Shown here piece after piece: positions 17,297-26,052 of a stretch of 64,000 nucleotides of DNA; the stretch's first letter is position 1, and each line of letters starts with the position of its first letter. This DNA is from DASRDZ01 sp035652335 (GTDB lineage: Bacteria; Chloroflexota; Dormibacteria; Aeolococcales; Aeolococcaceae). The notes under the pieces are model-generated. The model saw only the letters and a list, made by a program, of their open reading frames with translations. It did no database searches and was not told the DNA's origin. The position numbers and the translations under genes were made by a program. The stretch lies in assembly GCA_035652335.1 (NCBI GenBank), contig DASRDZ010000010.1, positions 1-64,000 of the forward strand. The letters run 5' to 3'.

Positions 17297-17721
17297 GCGC
17301 GGCCGAGCCCAGCCGGCGCCTCTGCGTGGTCACCTGCATGGACGCGCGCATCGATCCGCTCAGCGCCTTCGGCCTGCAGCTCGGCGAGGCGCACGTGCTG
17401 CGCAACGCCGGCGGCGTGGTCACCGACGACACGCTGCGCTCCCTGCTCGTCTCGCAGCGGCTGCTGGGGACGCGCGAGGTGATGCTGGTGCACCACTCGG
17501 GCTGCGGCATGCTGGCGGTGCGCGACGAGGAGCTGGCCGGCGCGGTGGAGCGGGAGACGGGCCACCGGCCGCCGCTGCCGCTCGGCGGCATGGCCAGCCT
17601 GGAGGAGTCGGTGCGCCGTTCCCTGGCGGCGGTGCGGGAGTGCCCGTGGCTGCCCCACCGCGACGCCGTGAGCGGCTTCGTCTACGAGCTGGGCTCCGGG
17701 GAGCTGCGCGAGGTCACCTGA
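17293..17721 (+). CDS. Beta-class carbonic anhydrase
   Basis: A 142-residue zinc enzyme interconverting CO2 and bicarbonate. Zinc ligands Cys15 (in CMDAR), His68 and Cys71 (HHSGCGM) and the Asp17/Arg19 dyad are all present. It is short for the family and resembles the compact mycobacterial Rv1284-like clade. The GTG start overlaps the stop of the flavoprotein gene (GTGA). After the stop, a 52-bp gap with a GC-rich inverted repeat precedes the next lipoprotein gene. Confidence 0.88.
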   Translation: MSAAEPSRRLCVVTCMDARIDPLSAFGLQLGEAHVLRNAGGVVTDDTLRSLLVSQRLLGTREVMLVHHSGCGMLAVRDEELAGAVERETGHRPPLPLGGMASLEESVRRSLAAVRECPWLPHRDAVSGFVYELGSGELREVT

Positions 17722-17773
17722 CCAGGCACCCGGGCGCAGGAGTGGCCGCCGGCCGGGCGTTTCCACTTCTGCA

Positions 17774-18376
17774 GTGTTCCTTCCGTACGAACGCACGTGC
17801 CTGGCGGCGCTGGCCGGCGTGGCCGTGCTCGGCCTCACCGCCTGCGACAGCGGCGCCGCGGCCCAGCCCACACCCGACACCTCCCTGCTGCTCACCGCCG
17901 GCCCGCAGGGCTACGTGCTCAACCCCAACGTGCCCGAGTCCCTCGACCTCGACGCGGCGCGGGTGGCCACCATCGCCGACCCCGACACCCTGGGCACCGC
18001 CCTGGGCCGCAACGGCTTCAGCGGTGGCGAGTCCCGGGTCTGGCAGCAGGGGCAGAGCTACGAGACCGACCTCGTCTTCACCTTCCGCACCGCGGCGCAG
18101 GCCAGGACCGTGCTCGAGGTCGAGCACCAGGCGATGACCAACGGGCTCGGCGTGGTCGCCTCGCCGGGCGGCGACATCCCCGACTCCTGGGCCTACACCA
18201 TGTTCGGGAGCACCCGCCAGGGCAACGCCAGCGTCTTCTGCCAGGGGGTGTGGTTCGCCACCGGCACCCACCTCTTCGGCATCACCACCTGCGGGCCCAA
18301 CCCCGGCGACGAGTCCACCGCCCTGGCCCGCGCCGACCTCCAGCTGCAGCGCGCCCAGCTCCTCGGCGGAGGCTGA
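17774..18376 (+). CDS. Lipoprotein of unknown function, upstream of LIV locus B
   Basis: A 200-residue exported lipoprotein with lipobox LTAC at Cys24, followed by a Pro/Thr spacer and a globular domain with two later Cys residues (FCQGVWFATG and ITTCGPNPGD) that may pair. I do not recognise a family. The GTG at 17774 has no clear SD. Position and orientation place it just before the LivH-LivM fusion, mirroring the lipoprotein at the head of locus C. A separate promoter after its stop suggests the transporter can be expressed independently. Confidence 0.72.
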   Translation: MFLPYERTCLAALAGVAVLGLTACDSGAAAQPTPDTSLLLTAGPQGYVLNPNVPESLDLDAARVATIADPDTLGTALGRNGFSGGESRVWQQGQSYETDLVFTFRTAAQARTVLEVEHQAMTNGLGVVASPGGDIPDSWAYTMFGSTRQGNASVFCQGVWFATGTHLFGITTCGPNPGDESTALARADLQLQRAQLLGGG

Positions 18377-18390
18377 GCCGGACCCCGCGA

Positions 18391-18419
18391 TTGACTCCGG
18401 AGGTGGGTTAGGCAACAAT
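18391..18419 (+). promoter_or_regulatory. Promoter for LIV locus B (leaderless)
   Basis: TTGACT (18391-18396), 17-nt spacer, AACAAT (18414-18419), then 7 nt to the ATG at 18427. The predicted transcription start coincides with the start codon, and no SD is present at the right distance. Confidence 0.6.
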
Positions 18420-18426
18420 CCTGCCT

Positions 18427-20742
18427 ATGGTTGGGAGTGAGCGTGCCGCTGTGCCTGCGCGCGTGATCACGAGCCTGAAGGGCCGGGCCGACATCGGCCT
18501 GCTGCTGCTCATGGTGGCCGGCGTCAACCTGCTGCCCCACGGCGACCCGACGGGCATCAAGGGCCTCGGCGTGGTCCAGGGCGCCCTCTTCGCCATGCAG
18601 GCGCTGGGCATCCTGCTGGTGGTGCGCAGCTCCAGGGTGATCAACTTCGCCCAGGTCCAGATCGGCGCCCTGGTGGGGGTGGTGTTCTACGAGCTGGTCA
18701 ACCACGCCCAGCTCGTCCTGCTCGTCCGCAACGTCTGCCCTGGCTGCCTGCCCAGCCTGCCCGGCGACGCCACCTACTTCCAGAGCCATCCCGCCGCCTT
18801 CACCTCCGCACTGCTGGCCGCCCACGCCGGCGGCTGGCTGGCCTTCAACTTCTGGGCCAGCCTGGTGCTTGCCCTGGTCATCGGCCCGCTGCTCTCCTTC
18901 GCGGTCTACCGCTTCGTCATCAGCCACTTCGACGACGCGCCGCGGCTGATCGCCACGGTGGCCACAATCGCCGTGGCCCAGGTGGTCGGATTCGTCACCA
19001 GCCAGCTGAGCCACTACGTCTTCCAGGACGCAGCCGGCAGCGGCGCGGGCGGGCCCATCCGGCTGCCCTTCCCCGAGGTCCACCTCCGCCTGCCCGGCGA
19101 CAGCGTCATCTTCGACTTCGGCGAGGTCGCCGCGGTGGTGGCGGCGGTGCTTCTCTGCGTCGCCCTGGTCGGCTTCTTCCGCGGCAACGGCGTCGGGGTG
19201 GTCGTCCGCGCCGCCTCGGAGCTGCCGCAGCGGGCGCAGACCCTGGGCATCAAGGTCCGCACCATGTCGAGCGTCATCTGGGCGGCGTCGGGGTTCCTCG
19301 CCGGGATGGCGAGCATCCTGCTGGTCGTCGGCGAGGGCGGCAGCACCGGCCAGAACGCCGGCTTCGACGTCGCGGGCATGGCGCCGATCCTCGCCGCGGC
19401 GGTGTTCGCGCGCATGGCCAGCCTGCCGCTGGGCGTGCTCGCCGCGGTGTGCATCGGCGTGCTCCAGGAGGCGTTCTTCTGGAACACCCAGTCGTCGGTG
19501 CCCTTCGAGGGCATCCTGCTCGCGCTCATCGTCGGCGGGCTCTTCGCGCAGCGCACCGTCCTCTCGCGCGCCGAGGAGGAGGCGACGGCCGGCTACCTCG
19601 CCGCGCGCGAGGCGCGGCCCATCCCCCGCGAGCTGCGCAACCTGCCGCGCATCCAGGCGTACGTGCGCTGGTTCGGCATCGCCGTGGGCGCGCTGGTGAT
19701 CGGGCTGCCCTTCCTGCTCTCGCCGGGGCAGGTGAGCCTCGCGTCGACGGTCGTGATCATGGCCATCGTCGGGGTGTCGCTGCTGGTGCTCACCGGCTGG
19801 GCCGGGCAGATCAGCCTTGGGCAGTTCGGCATCGCCGGCATCGGCGCCTTCGCCGCGGCCGGCCTGCGCGGCGCCGGTCTCGACATCGTGCCCTGCGTCA
19901 TCCTCGGCGGGCTGGCCGCCGCCGTCGCCGCCGCGGTGCTCGGCCTCTCCTCGCTGCGCCTGCGCGGCCTCTACCTCGCGGTGACCACGGTCGCCTTCGC
20001 CCTGGTGGTCGCCGACATCTTCGTCAACGGCGACTTCCTCGGCGCCCACCTGCCGCCCACCGTCGACCGTCCGGTGTTCTTCGGCATCGACCTCGGTGAC
20101 GAGAAGACCTTCCTCTACTTCTGCTTCGTCTGGCTGGGCCTGGCCGTCGGCGCGGTCATGGGCCTGCGCCGCAGCCGCATCGCACGCGCGCTGGTCGCGC
20201 TGCGCGACAACGAGAGCGCGGGGCAGTGCTTCGGCCTCAACCTGGTGCGAATCCGGGTCACCGCCTTCGTGCTGAGCGGCTTCATCGCCGGCACGGCGGG
20301 CGCGCTGTTCGCCTTCCACCAGCACGCCGTGCAGCGCATCGACTACCTGCCCCAGGCGAGCATCGACGTCTTCCTGATGGTGATCATCGGCGGCCTCGGC
20401 TCGGTGGCGGGACCGCTGCTCGGCGCGCTCTACCTGGCCGTGCTCACCTTCCTGGGCGGCCCGTTCACCCTGCTGGGCACCGGCGCGGGCGTGCTCGCCG
20501 TGATGCTGCTGGCGCCGGGCGGCCTCAGCTCGCTCGCCTTCCGCGTGCGCGACCAGCTGCTGCGCCGCTACGCGCTGCGCCACCGCATCGCCGTGCCCAG
20601 CCTGGGCACCGAGGACGTCAGCGCCGACGACCGGCGCGCGCCGATGGCGCCCAGGCGCGTGCACGGCCAGCCGGTCACCCCGCCGGCCCGCTACCGGCTG
20701 GCCAACACCTGGACGGCGTTCCGTCCTCCGGTGGACGTGTGA
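18427..20742 (+). CDS. LivH-LivM fusion permease (locus B)
   Basis: A 771-residue inner-membrane protein joining two LIV-type permeases. Residues about 15-370 are LivH-like (SSRVINFAQVQIGALVG, RAASELPQRAQTLGIKVR). Residues about 410-720 are LivM-like (LTGWAGQISLGQFGIAGIGA, ALVALRDNESAGQCFGLNL, SVAGPLLGALYLAVL). The hydrophilic C-terminal tail contains RDQLLRRYALRHRIAVPSL, which recurs almost unchanged in the locus C fusion and may be a docking segment. The stop and next ATG share one base (TGATG). The ATG at 18427 is supported by the promoter spacing. No binding-protein gene lies in this locus. Confidence 0.88.
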   Translation: MVGSERAAVPARVITSLKGRADIGLLLLMVAGVNLLPHGDPTGIKGLGVVQGALFAMQALGILLVVRSSRVINFAQVQIGALVGVVFYELVNHAQLVLLVRNVCPGCLPSLPGDATYFQSHPAAFTSALLAAHAGGWLAFNFWASLVLALVIGPLLSFAVYRFVISHFDDAPRLIATVATIAVAQVVGFVTSQLSHYVFQDAAGSGAGGPIRLPFPEVHLRLPGDSVIFDFGEVAAVVAAVLLCVALVGFFRGNGVGVVVRAASELPQRAQTLGIKVRTMSSVIWAASGFLAGMASILLVVGEGGSTGQNAGFDVAGMAPILAAAVFARMASLPLGVLAAVCIGVLQEAFFWNTQSSVPFEGILLALIVGGLFAQRTVLSRAEEEATAGYLAAREARPIPRELRNLPRIQAYVRWFGIAVGALVIGLPFLLSPGQVSLASTVVIMAIVGVSLLVLTGWAGQISLGQFGIAGIGAFAAAGLRGAGLDIVPCVILGGLAAAVAAAVLGLSSLRLRGLYLAVTTVAFALVVADIFVNGDFLGAHLPPTVDRPVFFGIDLGDEKTFLYFCFVWLGLAVGAVMGLRRSRIARALVALRDNESAGQCFGLNLVRIRVTAFVLSGFIAGTAGALFAFHQHAVQRIDYLPQASIDVFLMVIIGGLGSVAGPLLGALYLAVLTFLGGPFTLLGTGAGVLAVMLLAPGGLSSLAFRVRDQLLRRYALRHRIAVPSLGTEDVSADDRRAPMAPRRVHGQPVTPPARYRLANTWTAFRPPVDV

Positions 20743-23700
20743 TGGCCGTCGCGCCGCCCGAGCTCTCCCGCCCCCTGGTGCCGTCGCAGCGCGAGGTCGA
20801 CTCCGGCCGGGTGCCGGAGTACGAGTACGTGCCGGAACCGGCAGAAACCCTGACGGGGCCGGCGCGCCCACGCCGCGACCCCCGGGCGTACCTGCGCAGC
20901 CTCGACCCGCGGATGGTGGCGCGCGAGGCGTCGCTGCTGCCCGTCGGCGTGTTCCTCGCCTCGCTGGCGTTCGTGGCCATGCAGATCGACGGCTACGGGG
21001 TCATCGCACCGCAGATCCAGGACTCCTTCGGGGTCAGCGTCGGCTTCGTGATCACCTTCCTGGGCCTGGTGCAGTTCCTCGCCATCGCCACCGGCCCGCT
21101 GTTCGGCTACCTCGCCGACCGGGTGCGGCGCATCTGGATGCTGCGCGCCTCCTTCCTCATGCTGCACGGCGCCTTCGCCCTCAGCGGCACCGCCACCAGC
21201 ATCCCCGCGCTGGTGGCCACCAAGGCGGTGGCCACGGTGGGGCAGCCCGTCGCCTCCGCCGTGATGGTGCCGCTGCTCACCGACTACTACCCGCCCAAGG
21301 TGCGCGGGCGCATCTTCTCGCTGCTCTACGTGTCGACGCCGATCGGCCTGGTGCTCGGACCCGCGCTGCTCGGCGGCATCGCCGACCTCGCCGGCTGGCG
21401 CCTTGCCGTCATCGTCGTGGGCCTGCTCGGGCTGGCCGCATCCCTCGGCGTCTTCCTCCTGCGGGAGCCGGTGCGCGGCCGGCTCGACCGCATGGCCATG
21501 GGCGCCGACTCCGCGGCCGCCGCTCGCGAGCAGCGGGCGGTGAGCTGGAGCGAGGGGTGGCGCGCCGCCGGCAGCATCCGCACGCTGCGCCGGCTGTGGT
21601 GGGCGACCCCGTTCACGTATCTCGGCGCCACCCTCAACTACACCTACAGCTCCCTGCACCTCTCCAACGACTTCGGGCTCGGCCCGGGCAGCATCGGCCT
21701 GATCCTCAGCCTCACCGCCATCCCGGCGCTGCTCGGCCTGCTCCTTGCGGGACCGCTGGTCGACCACTACCTGCAGTACAAGCCGGGTCGCTACATGGCG
21801 GCGTTCGGCACCCTGGTGGCCGTCAGCGGCGTGGCATACGTCGGCTTCATCCTCTCGCCCAACCTGCCGCTGGCGCTGGTGATCCTGCCGATCCCCACCT
21901 TCGTGAGCACGCTGGTGCTGCCGGGGCTCAACACCATGACCGCGATGGTCGTGCCCGCGCGCATGCGCGGCTTCGGCCTCACCACCCTCAACGTCTTCCA
22001 GTGCCTCGGCCTGCTGCTGGCACCCGTGGTCGGCGCCATCGCCAACAGCGCAGGCCTCACCGCCGCGCTGCTGATGCAGCTTCCCCTCGGCCTCACCGCC
22101 GCGCTCATCATGGGCACCGGCGGCAAGGGCGTCGACGCGGACATCCGCGCCGCGCTGGCCGCCAGCATGGCCGACGAGGAGGCGCGGCGCGCGCGCGAAT
22201 CCGGGCGCAACAAGCTGCTGATCTGCCGCGACGTCGACGTCACCTACGACGGTGCGCAGGTGCTCTTCGGCGTCGACCTCGACGTCGAGGAAGGCGAGAT
22301 CGTCGCCCTGCTGGGCACCAACGGGGCGGGCAAGTCGACGCTGCTGCGCGCCGTCTGCGGCGTGCAGGAGGCGAGCAACGGCGCCGTCTTCGTCGACGGC
22401 GACGACGTCACCCACATGCCCGCCGACCAGATCGCGGAGCGCGGCGTGGTGATGATGCCCGGCGGCCGCGCCGTCTTCCCCACCCTCACGGTCGCCGAGA
22501 ACCTGCGCGCCGCCGCCTGGCTGCACCGCCAGGACGAGGAGCACGTCGCCGCCAGGACGGCCGAGGTGCTCGACCTCTTCCCCGCGCTGCGCGATCGCAT
22601 GCACACGCAGGCGGGCAACATGTCGGGCGGCGAGCAGCAGATGCTGGCCCTGGGCCAGGCGCTGCTGATGAAGCCGCGCCTGCTGATGATCGACGAGCTG
22701 TCGCTCGGCCTGGCACCGCAGGTGGTGGAGCGGCTGCTCGGCGTGCTGCGCCGCATCCACGCCGAGGGCACGACGATCATCGTCGTCGAGCAGTCGATCC
22801 ACGTGGCGCTGAGCATCGCCGAGCGCGCTGTCTACATGGAGCGCGGCGAGATCCGCTTCGACGGGCCCACGCGCGAGCTGCTGCAGCGCGGCGACGTCGT
22901 CCACAGCGTGTTCCTCGGTGGCGCGGTGACGTCGTCGCTGGGCAACACCTCGCGCGCCTTCGGCCCGGGCGACCAGGCCGAGGACACCGTGCTCCGGGTT
23001 CGCGACCTGCACGTCCGCCAGGGCGAGGCGCACATCCTCCGCGGCGTCTCGATGCAGGTGGCGGCGCGCGAGGTGGTTGGCATCATCGGTCCCAACGGCG
23101 CCGGCAAGACGACGCTCTTCGACGCGCTCTCCGGCTTCGCCCCCGTCGCCGAGGGCAGCGTGGAGTTCACCGGGCGCGACGTCACCCAGCTGGCCCCGGA
23201 TGCGCGGGCGCGGCTCGGCATGGCGCGCTCCTTCCAGAACGTGCGGCTCTTCCCCGCGCTCACCGTGCGGGAGAACATCGCGGTGGCCCTGGAGCGGCAC
23301 CTGCAGTCGCGCAGCGCCGTCCTGGCCGCGGCGTGGAGCCCGCAGACGCGCAGCTCCGAGCGCCGCGTCTGGCGGCGCGTCGACAACCTCGTCGACTCCC
23401 TGGGCCTGGGCCCGCACGCGGGCAAGTTCATGAACGAGCTGAGCACCGGCACGCGGCGCATCGTCGACATCGCCTGCCTGCTCGCGGCGGGACCGAAGCT
23501 GCTCCTCCTCGACGAGCCGAGCAGCGGGCTGGCCCAGGCGGAGACCGAGATGCTGGCGCCGGTCGTCGACCGCATCGTCGCGGAGATCGGCTGCGGCATC
23601 CTCATCATCGAGCACGACCTCGGCCTCGTCGCCGCCGTCGCCGACCGCCTGATCGCGATGCGACTGGGCACGGTGATGGCGGAGGGCGCGCCGGCCGACG

Positions 23701-23807
23701 TGCTGGACGACCAGCAGGTGATCGAAGCGCTGCTCGGCGGCGCCTCGGACGCGGTGCTGTCACGGTCGATCCAGCTGGTGACGACGGAATCGACCACACA
23801 GAGGTGA
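20742..23807 (+). CDS. MFS transporter fused to LivF- and LivG-type ABC ATPases (locus B)
   Basis: A 1021-residue triple fusion in one uninterrupted frame. Residues 1-65 are hydrophilic. About 67-455 form a Major Facilitator domain (QIDGYGVIAPQIQDSFGVS in TM1, GYLADRVRRIWMLR as the motif A loop). An LivF-type ATPase spans about 490-725 (Walker A GTNGAGKST near 525, signature MSGGEQQM, Walker B MIDELSLGLAP, H-loop substitute VVEQSIH). An LivG-type ATPase spans about 749-1005 (Walker A GPNGAGKTT near 782, signature LSTGTRRI, Walker B LLLDEPSSGLA, H-loop IIEHD). The ATPases should drive the LivH-LivM fusion encoded directly upstream; what the MFS domain adds is unknown. It overlaps the upstream stop by one base and ends 7 bp before the MoxR gene. 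Confidence 0.88.
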   Translation: MAVAPPELSRPLVPSQREVDSGRVPEYEYVPEPAETLTGPARPRRDPRAYLRSLDPRMVAREASLLPVGVFLASLAFVAMQIDGYGVIAPQIQDSFGVSVGFVITFLGLVQFLAIATGPLFGYLADRVRRIWMLRASFLMLHGAFALSGTATSIPALVATKAVATVGQPVASAVMVPLLTDYYPPKVRGRIFSLLYVSTPIGLVLGPALLGGIADLAGWRLAVIVVGLLGLAASLGVFLLREPVRGRLDRMAMGADSAAAAREQRAVSWSEGWRAAGSIRTLRRLWWATPFTYLGATLNYTYSSLHLSNDFGLGPGSIGLILSLTAIPALLGLLLAGPLVDHYLQYKPGRYMAAFGTLVAVSGVAYVGFILSPNLPLALVILPIPTFVSTLVLPGLNTMTAMVVPARMRGFGLTTLNVFQCLGLLLAPVVGAIANSAGLTAALLMQLPLGLTAALIMGTGGKGVDADIRAALAASMADEEARRARESGRNKLLICRDVDVTYDGAQVLFGVDLDVEEGEIVALLGTNGAGKSTLLRAVCGVQEASNGAVFVDGDDVTHMPADQIAERGVVMMPGGRAVFPTLTVAENLRAAAWLHRQDEEHVAARTAEVLDLFPALRDRMHTQAGNMSGGEQQMLALGQALLMKPRLLMIDELSLGLAPQVVERLLGVLRRIHAEGTTIIVVEQSIHVALSIAERAVYMERGEIRFDGPTRELLQRGDVVHSVFLGGAVTSSLGNTSRAFGPGDQAEDTVLRVRDLHVRQGEAHILRGVSMQVAAREVVGIIGPNGAGKTTLFDALSGFAPVAEGSVEFTGRDVTQLAPDARARLGMARSFQNVRLFPALTVRENIAVALERHLQSRSAVLAAAWSPQTRSSERRVWRRVDNLVDSLGLGPHAGKFMNELSTGTRRIVDIACLLAAGPKLLLLDEPSSGLAQAETEMLAPVVDRIVAEIGCGILIIEHDLGLVAAVADRLIAMRLGTVMAEGAPADVLDDQQVIEALLGGASDAVLSRSIQLVTTESTTQR

Positions 23808-23814
23808 GACGCAC

Positions 23815-24819
23815 GTGGCCACACAAGTGAGGGACGCCGCTTTCATGCCCACCGACCACCTGACGGCGGCACTGTTCAAGGAGCGCTTCGACGCCATCGT
23901 CGCCAACATCGAGGAGGTCATCAAGGGCAAGGGCGACAAGATCCGCCTCATCGTCGCCGCCATCCTCGCCGACGGCCACGTGCTGCTCGAGGACCTGCCC
24001 GGCACCGGCAAGACCATGCTGGCCCGCAGCATCGCGCTGACGCTCAACTGCGACAGCAAGCGCGTGCAGTGCACGCCCGACCTGCTGCCCTCGGACATCA
24101 CCGGCTCCTCGGTGATCGACCTCTCCACCCGGCAGTTCGTCTTCCGCGAGGGGCCGGTGTTCACCAACATCCTGCTCGCCGACGAGATCAACCGGGCCAC
24201 CCCGAAGACGCAGAGCGCGCTGCTCGAAGCCATGCAGGAGCGCCGCGTGTCCGTGGACGGCGTCACCCACTCCCTGCCCAAGCCCTTCCTCATGCTGGCC
24301 ACGCAGAACCCCATCGAGCTGGCCGGCACCTTCCCGCTCCCCGAGGCGCAGCTCGACCGCTTCCTCTTCAAGGTGTCCCTCGGCTATCCCGACGAGGAGG
24401 CCGAGCTGGCGGTGCTCGACGCCAACTTCGAGGGCGAGGCCATCGACGAGCTGCAGCCGCGCACCACCGTCGACGAGGTGCTCGCGCTGCAGCAGTGGTC
24501 GAGGGGCGTGAGCGTCGCTCCGGCGGTGCGCGAGTACATCGTCAAGATCTGCCAGGCGACGCGCCGCGACCCCTCGCTGCAGCTGCCCGCCTCGCCCCGC
24601 GCCTCGCTGGCGCTGATGCGCGCCTCGCGCGTCGTCGCCGCCTCGCAGGGACGCGAGGACGTGCTCCCCGACGACGTCAAGACGGTGCTCAAGCCGGTGC
24701 TCGCCCACCGCCTCGCGCTCACCCCGGACGCCGAGCTGCGCGACGACAGCATCGACAAGGTGGTCGACCGGATCATCGCCAAGGTGAAGATGCCGCTGGG
24801 CACGGCGGCGGGGGAGTAG
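23815..24819 (+). CDS. MoxR-family AAA+ ATPase
   Basis: A 334-residue AAA+ chaperone-like ATPase. Walker A lies in LLEDLPGTGKTMLARS, Walker B in LLADEINRATPKTQSALLEAM, then sensor 1 ATQNPIELAGTFPLPEAQLDRF. MoxR proteins typically act with DUF58 and VWA partners in maturing or inserting cofactors in target complexes. The GTG start has GAGG about 10 nt upstream. It follows the transporter fusion by only 7 bp and precedes a DUF58 gene by 6 bp, so it is probably co-transcribed with both. Confidence 0.93.
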   Translation: MATQVRDAAFMPTDHLTAALFKERFDAIVANIEEVIKGKGDKIRLIVAAILADGHVLLEDLPGTGKTMLARSIALTLNCDSKRVQCTPDLLPSDITGSSVIDLSTRQFVFREGPVFTNILLADEINRATPKTQSALLEAMQERRVSVDGVTHSLPKPFLMLATQNPIELAGTFPLPEAQLDRFLFKVSLGYPDEEAELAVLDANFEGEAIDELQPRTTVDEVLALQQWSRGVSVAPAVREYIVKICQATRRDPSLQLPASPRASLALMRASRVVAASQGREDVLPDDVKTVLKPVLAHRLALTPDAELRDDSIDKVVDRIIAKVKMPLGTAAGE

Positions 24820-24825
24820 CCAGGA

Positions 24826-26052
24826 GTGCTGGCGACCATCGAGCGCCGCACCGGCCTGACCGCGGCCGGGGTCGGCGTCGTCGTCTGCGCCGTGGGCGGC
24901 TGGCTGCTCGGCCGAGCCCTCGGTGGTCGCACCGTCTCCCTGCTCGCCTATTGCATGCTGGCCCTGCTGGCGGGCTCCTTCTATGCGGCGCGGCGCAAGC
25001 GTCCGGTGAGCGCGGTGCGCAGTGAGGTGGTGCGCCGGGCGCGCGAGGGGCAGGCCCTGGAGGTGGCCCTGACCCTCTCCGCGGAGCGCAGCGTGACCAC
25101 CTTCGTGATGGAGGAGGCGCTGCACCCGCAGCTCGGCGGCAGCGTGCGCGTCCCGGTCAGCGCGGTGCGCCCCGGCGCCGACGTGGAGCACCACTACACG
25201 ATCATGCCGCGGCTGCGGGGCGTCTACAAGGTGGGCAGGCTGACCGCCGAGTTCAGCGATCCGCTGGGCCTTGTGAAGTGGAAGCAGACGCTCGCCGACG
25301 AGGTGGAGATCGTCGTCCATCCGCGCACCGAGTCCGTCCTCGACCGCCCCCTGACGCGCGCCTTCGAGGAGCCGGAGATGCGCCCGCCCAACGCGCGCGC
25401 CTGGCCCGAGGGCTTCTCCTTCTACGGCATGCGCGACTACGTGCCCGGCGACGACTTCCGCCGCGTCGTCTGGCGCGCCTTCGCCCGCACCGAGAAGCTC
25501 ATGGTGCGCGAGTTCGAGCAGGGCATCAGCGACCGCGTCGCCATCGTCGTCGACACCGACCGCGCCTGGCACAGCCCGGGCAGCCCCTCGGACACCTTCG
25601 AGACCGCCGTGCGCGTCGCCGCCTCGGTGGGCGCGCGCTTCATCCACGACGGGCTGTCGGTGCGCCTGCAGGCCAACTACGGCGAGCTGGGGCGGATCTT
25701 CCGCGGACCGCGCGCGCGCCTGCCCTTCCTCGACGAGATGGCTCGCATCCACCTCGCGCGCGAGCCGCTGCACGCCGCCGTGGAGAGGCTGGTGGCGGGC
25801 GGGCGGCGCGACGCCCACGTGCTCATCGTCACCAGCCACCTCGACGCCAAGTCGGCGGCGGCCGCCAACATGCTGGTCAGCGGCGGCGGCTCGCTGACGG
25901 TGGCGGCGCTGGTCTGGGAGGAGTCCGACCCGGTCACGGCGCCGCGCGCGCGGGAGATCGGCGCGCAGGTTGTGCAGGTCAAGCCCGGCGCGCCGCTGGC
26001 CGGCGTGTTCTCGGCGAGCCTCAGCACCAACATCCGGGCGCACGCGCGATGA
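24826..26052 (+). CDS. DUF58 domain membrane protein
   Basis: A 408-residue MoxR partner. Two N-terminal hydrophobic segments (about residues 12-50) anchor it; the rest is cytosolic and contains the DUF58 core YVPGDDFRRVVWRAFARTEKLMVREFE. A VWA-like Rossmann region follows (VAIVVDTDRAW, with the start of a metal-site-like DxD). The GTG at 24826 sits 6 bp after the moxR stop, with GGGGGAG upstream. Its stop overlaps the next ATG (ATGA). Function is inferred from family and context only. Confidence 0.88.
   Translation: MLATIERRTGLTAAGVGVVVCAVGGWLLGRALGGRTVSLLAYCMLALLAGSFYAARRKRPVSAVRSEVVRRAREGQALEVALTLSAERSVTTFVMEEALHPQLGGSVRVPVSAVRPGADVEHHYTIMPRLRGVYKVGRLTAEFSDPLGLVKWKQTLADEVEIVVHPRTESVLDRPLTRAFEEPEMRPPNARAWPEGFSFYGMRDYVPGDDFRRVVWRAFARTEKLMVREFEQGISDRVAIVVDTDRAWHSPGSPSDTFETAVRVAASVGARFIHDGLSVRLQANYGELGRIFRGPRARLPFLDEMARIHLAREPLHAAVERLVAGGRRDAHVLIVTSHLDAKSAAAANMLVSGGGSLTVAALVWEESDPVTAPRAREIGAQVVQVKPGAPLAGVFSASLSTNIRAHAR

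Noticed and set aside
18193..20871. 892-codon minus-strand open frame opposite the LivH-LivM fusion
   Set aside because: Shadow frame rich in Glu/Arg/His/Gly with no domains.
20691..23615. 974-codon minus-strand open frame opposite the MFS-LivF-LivG fusion
   Set aside because: Low-complexity composition; the plus strand encodes clear Walker and MFS motifs.
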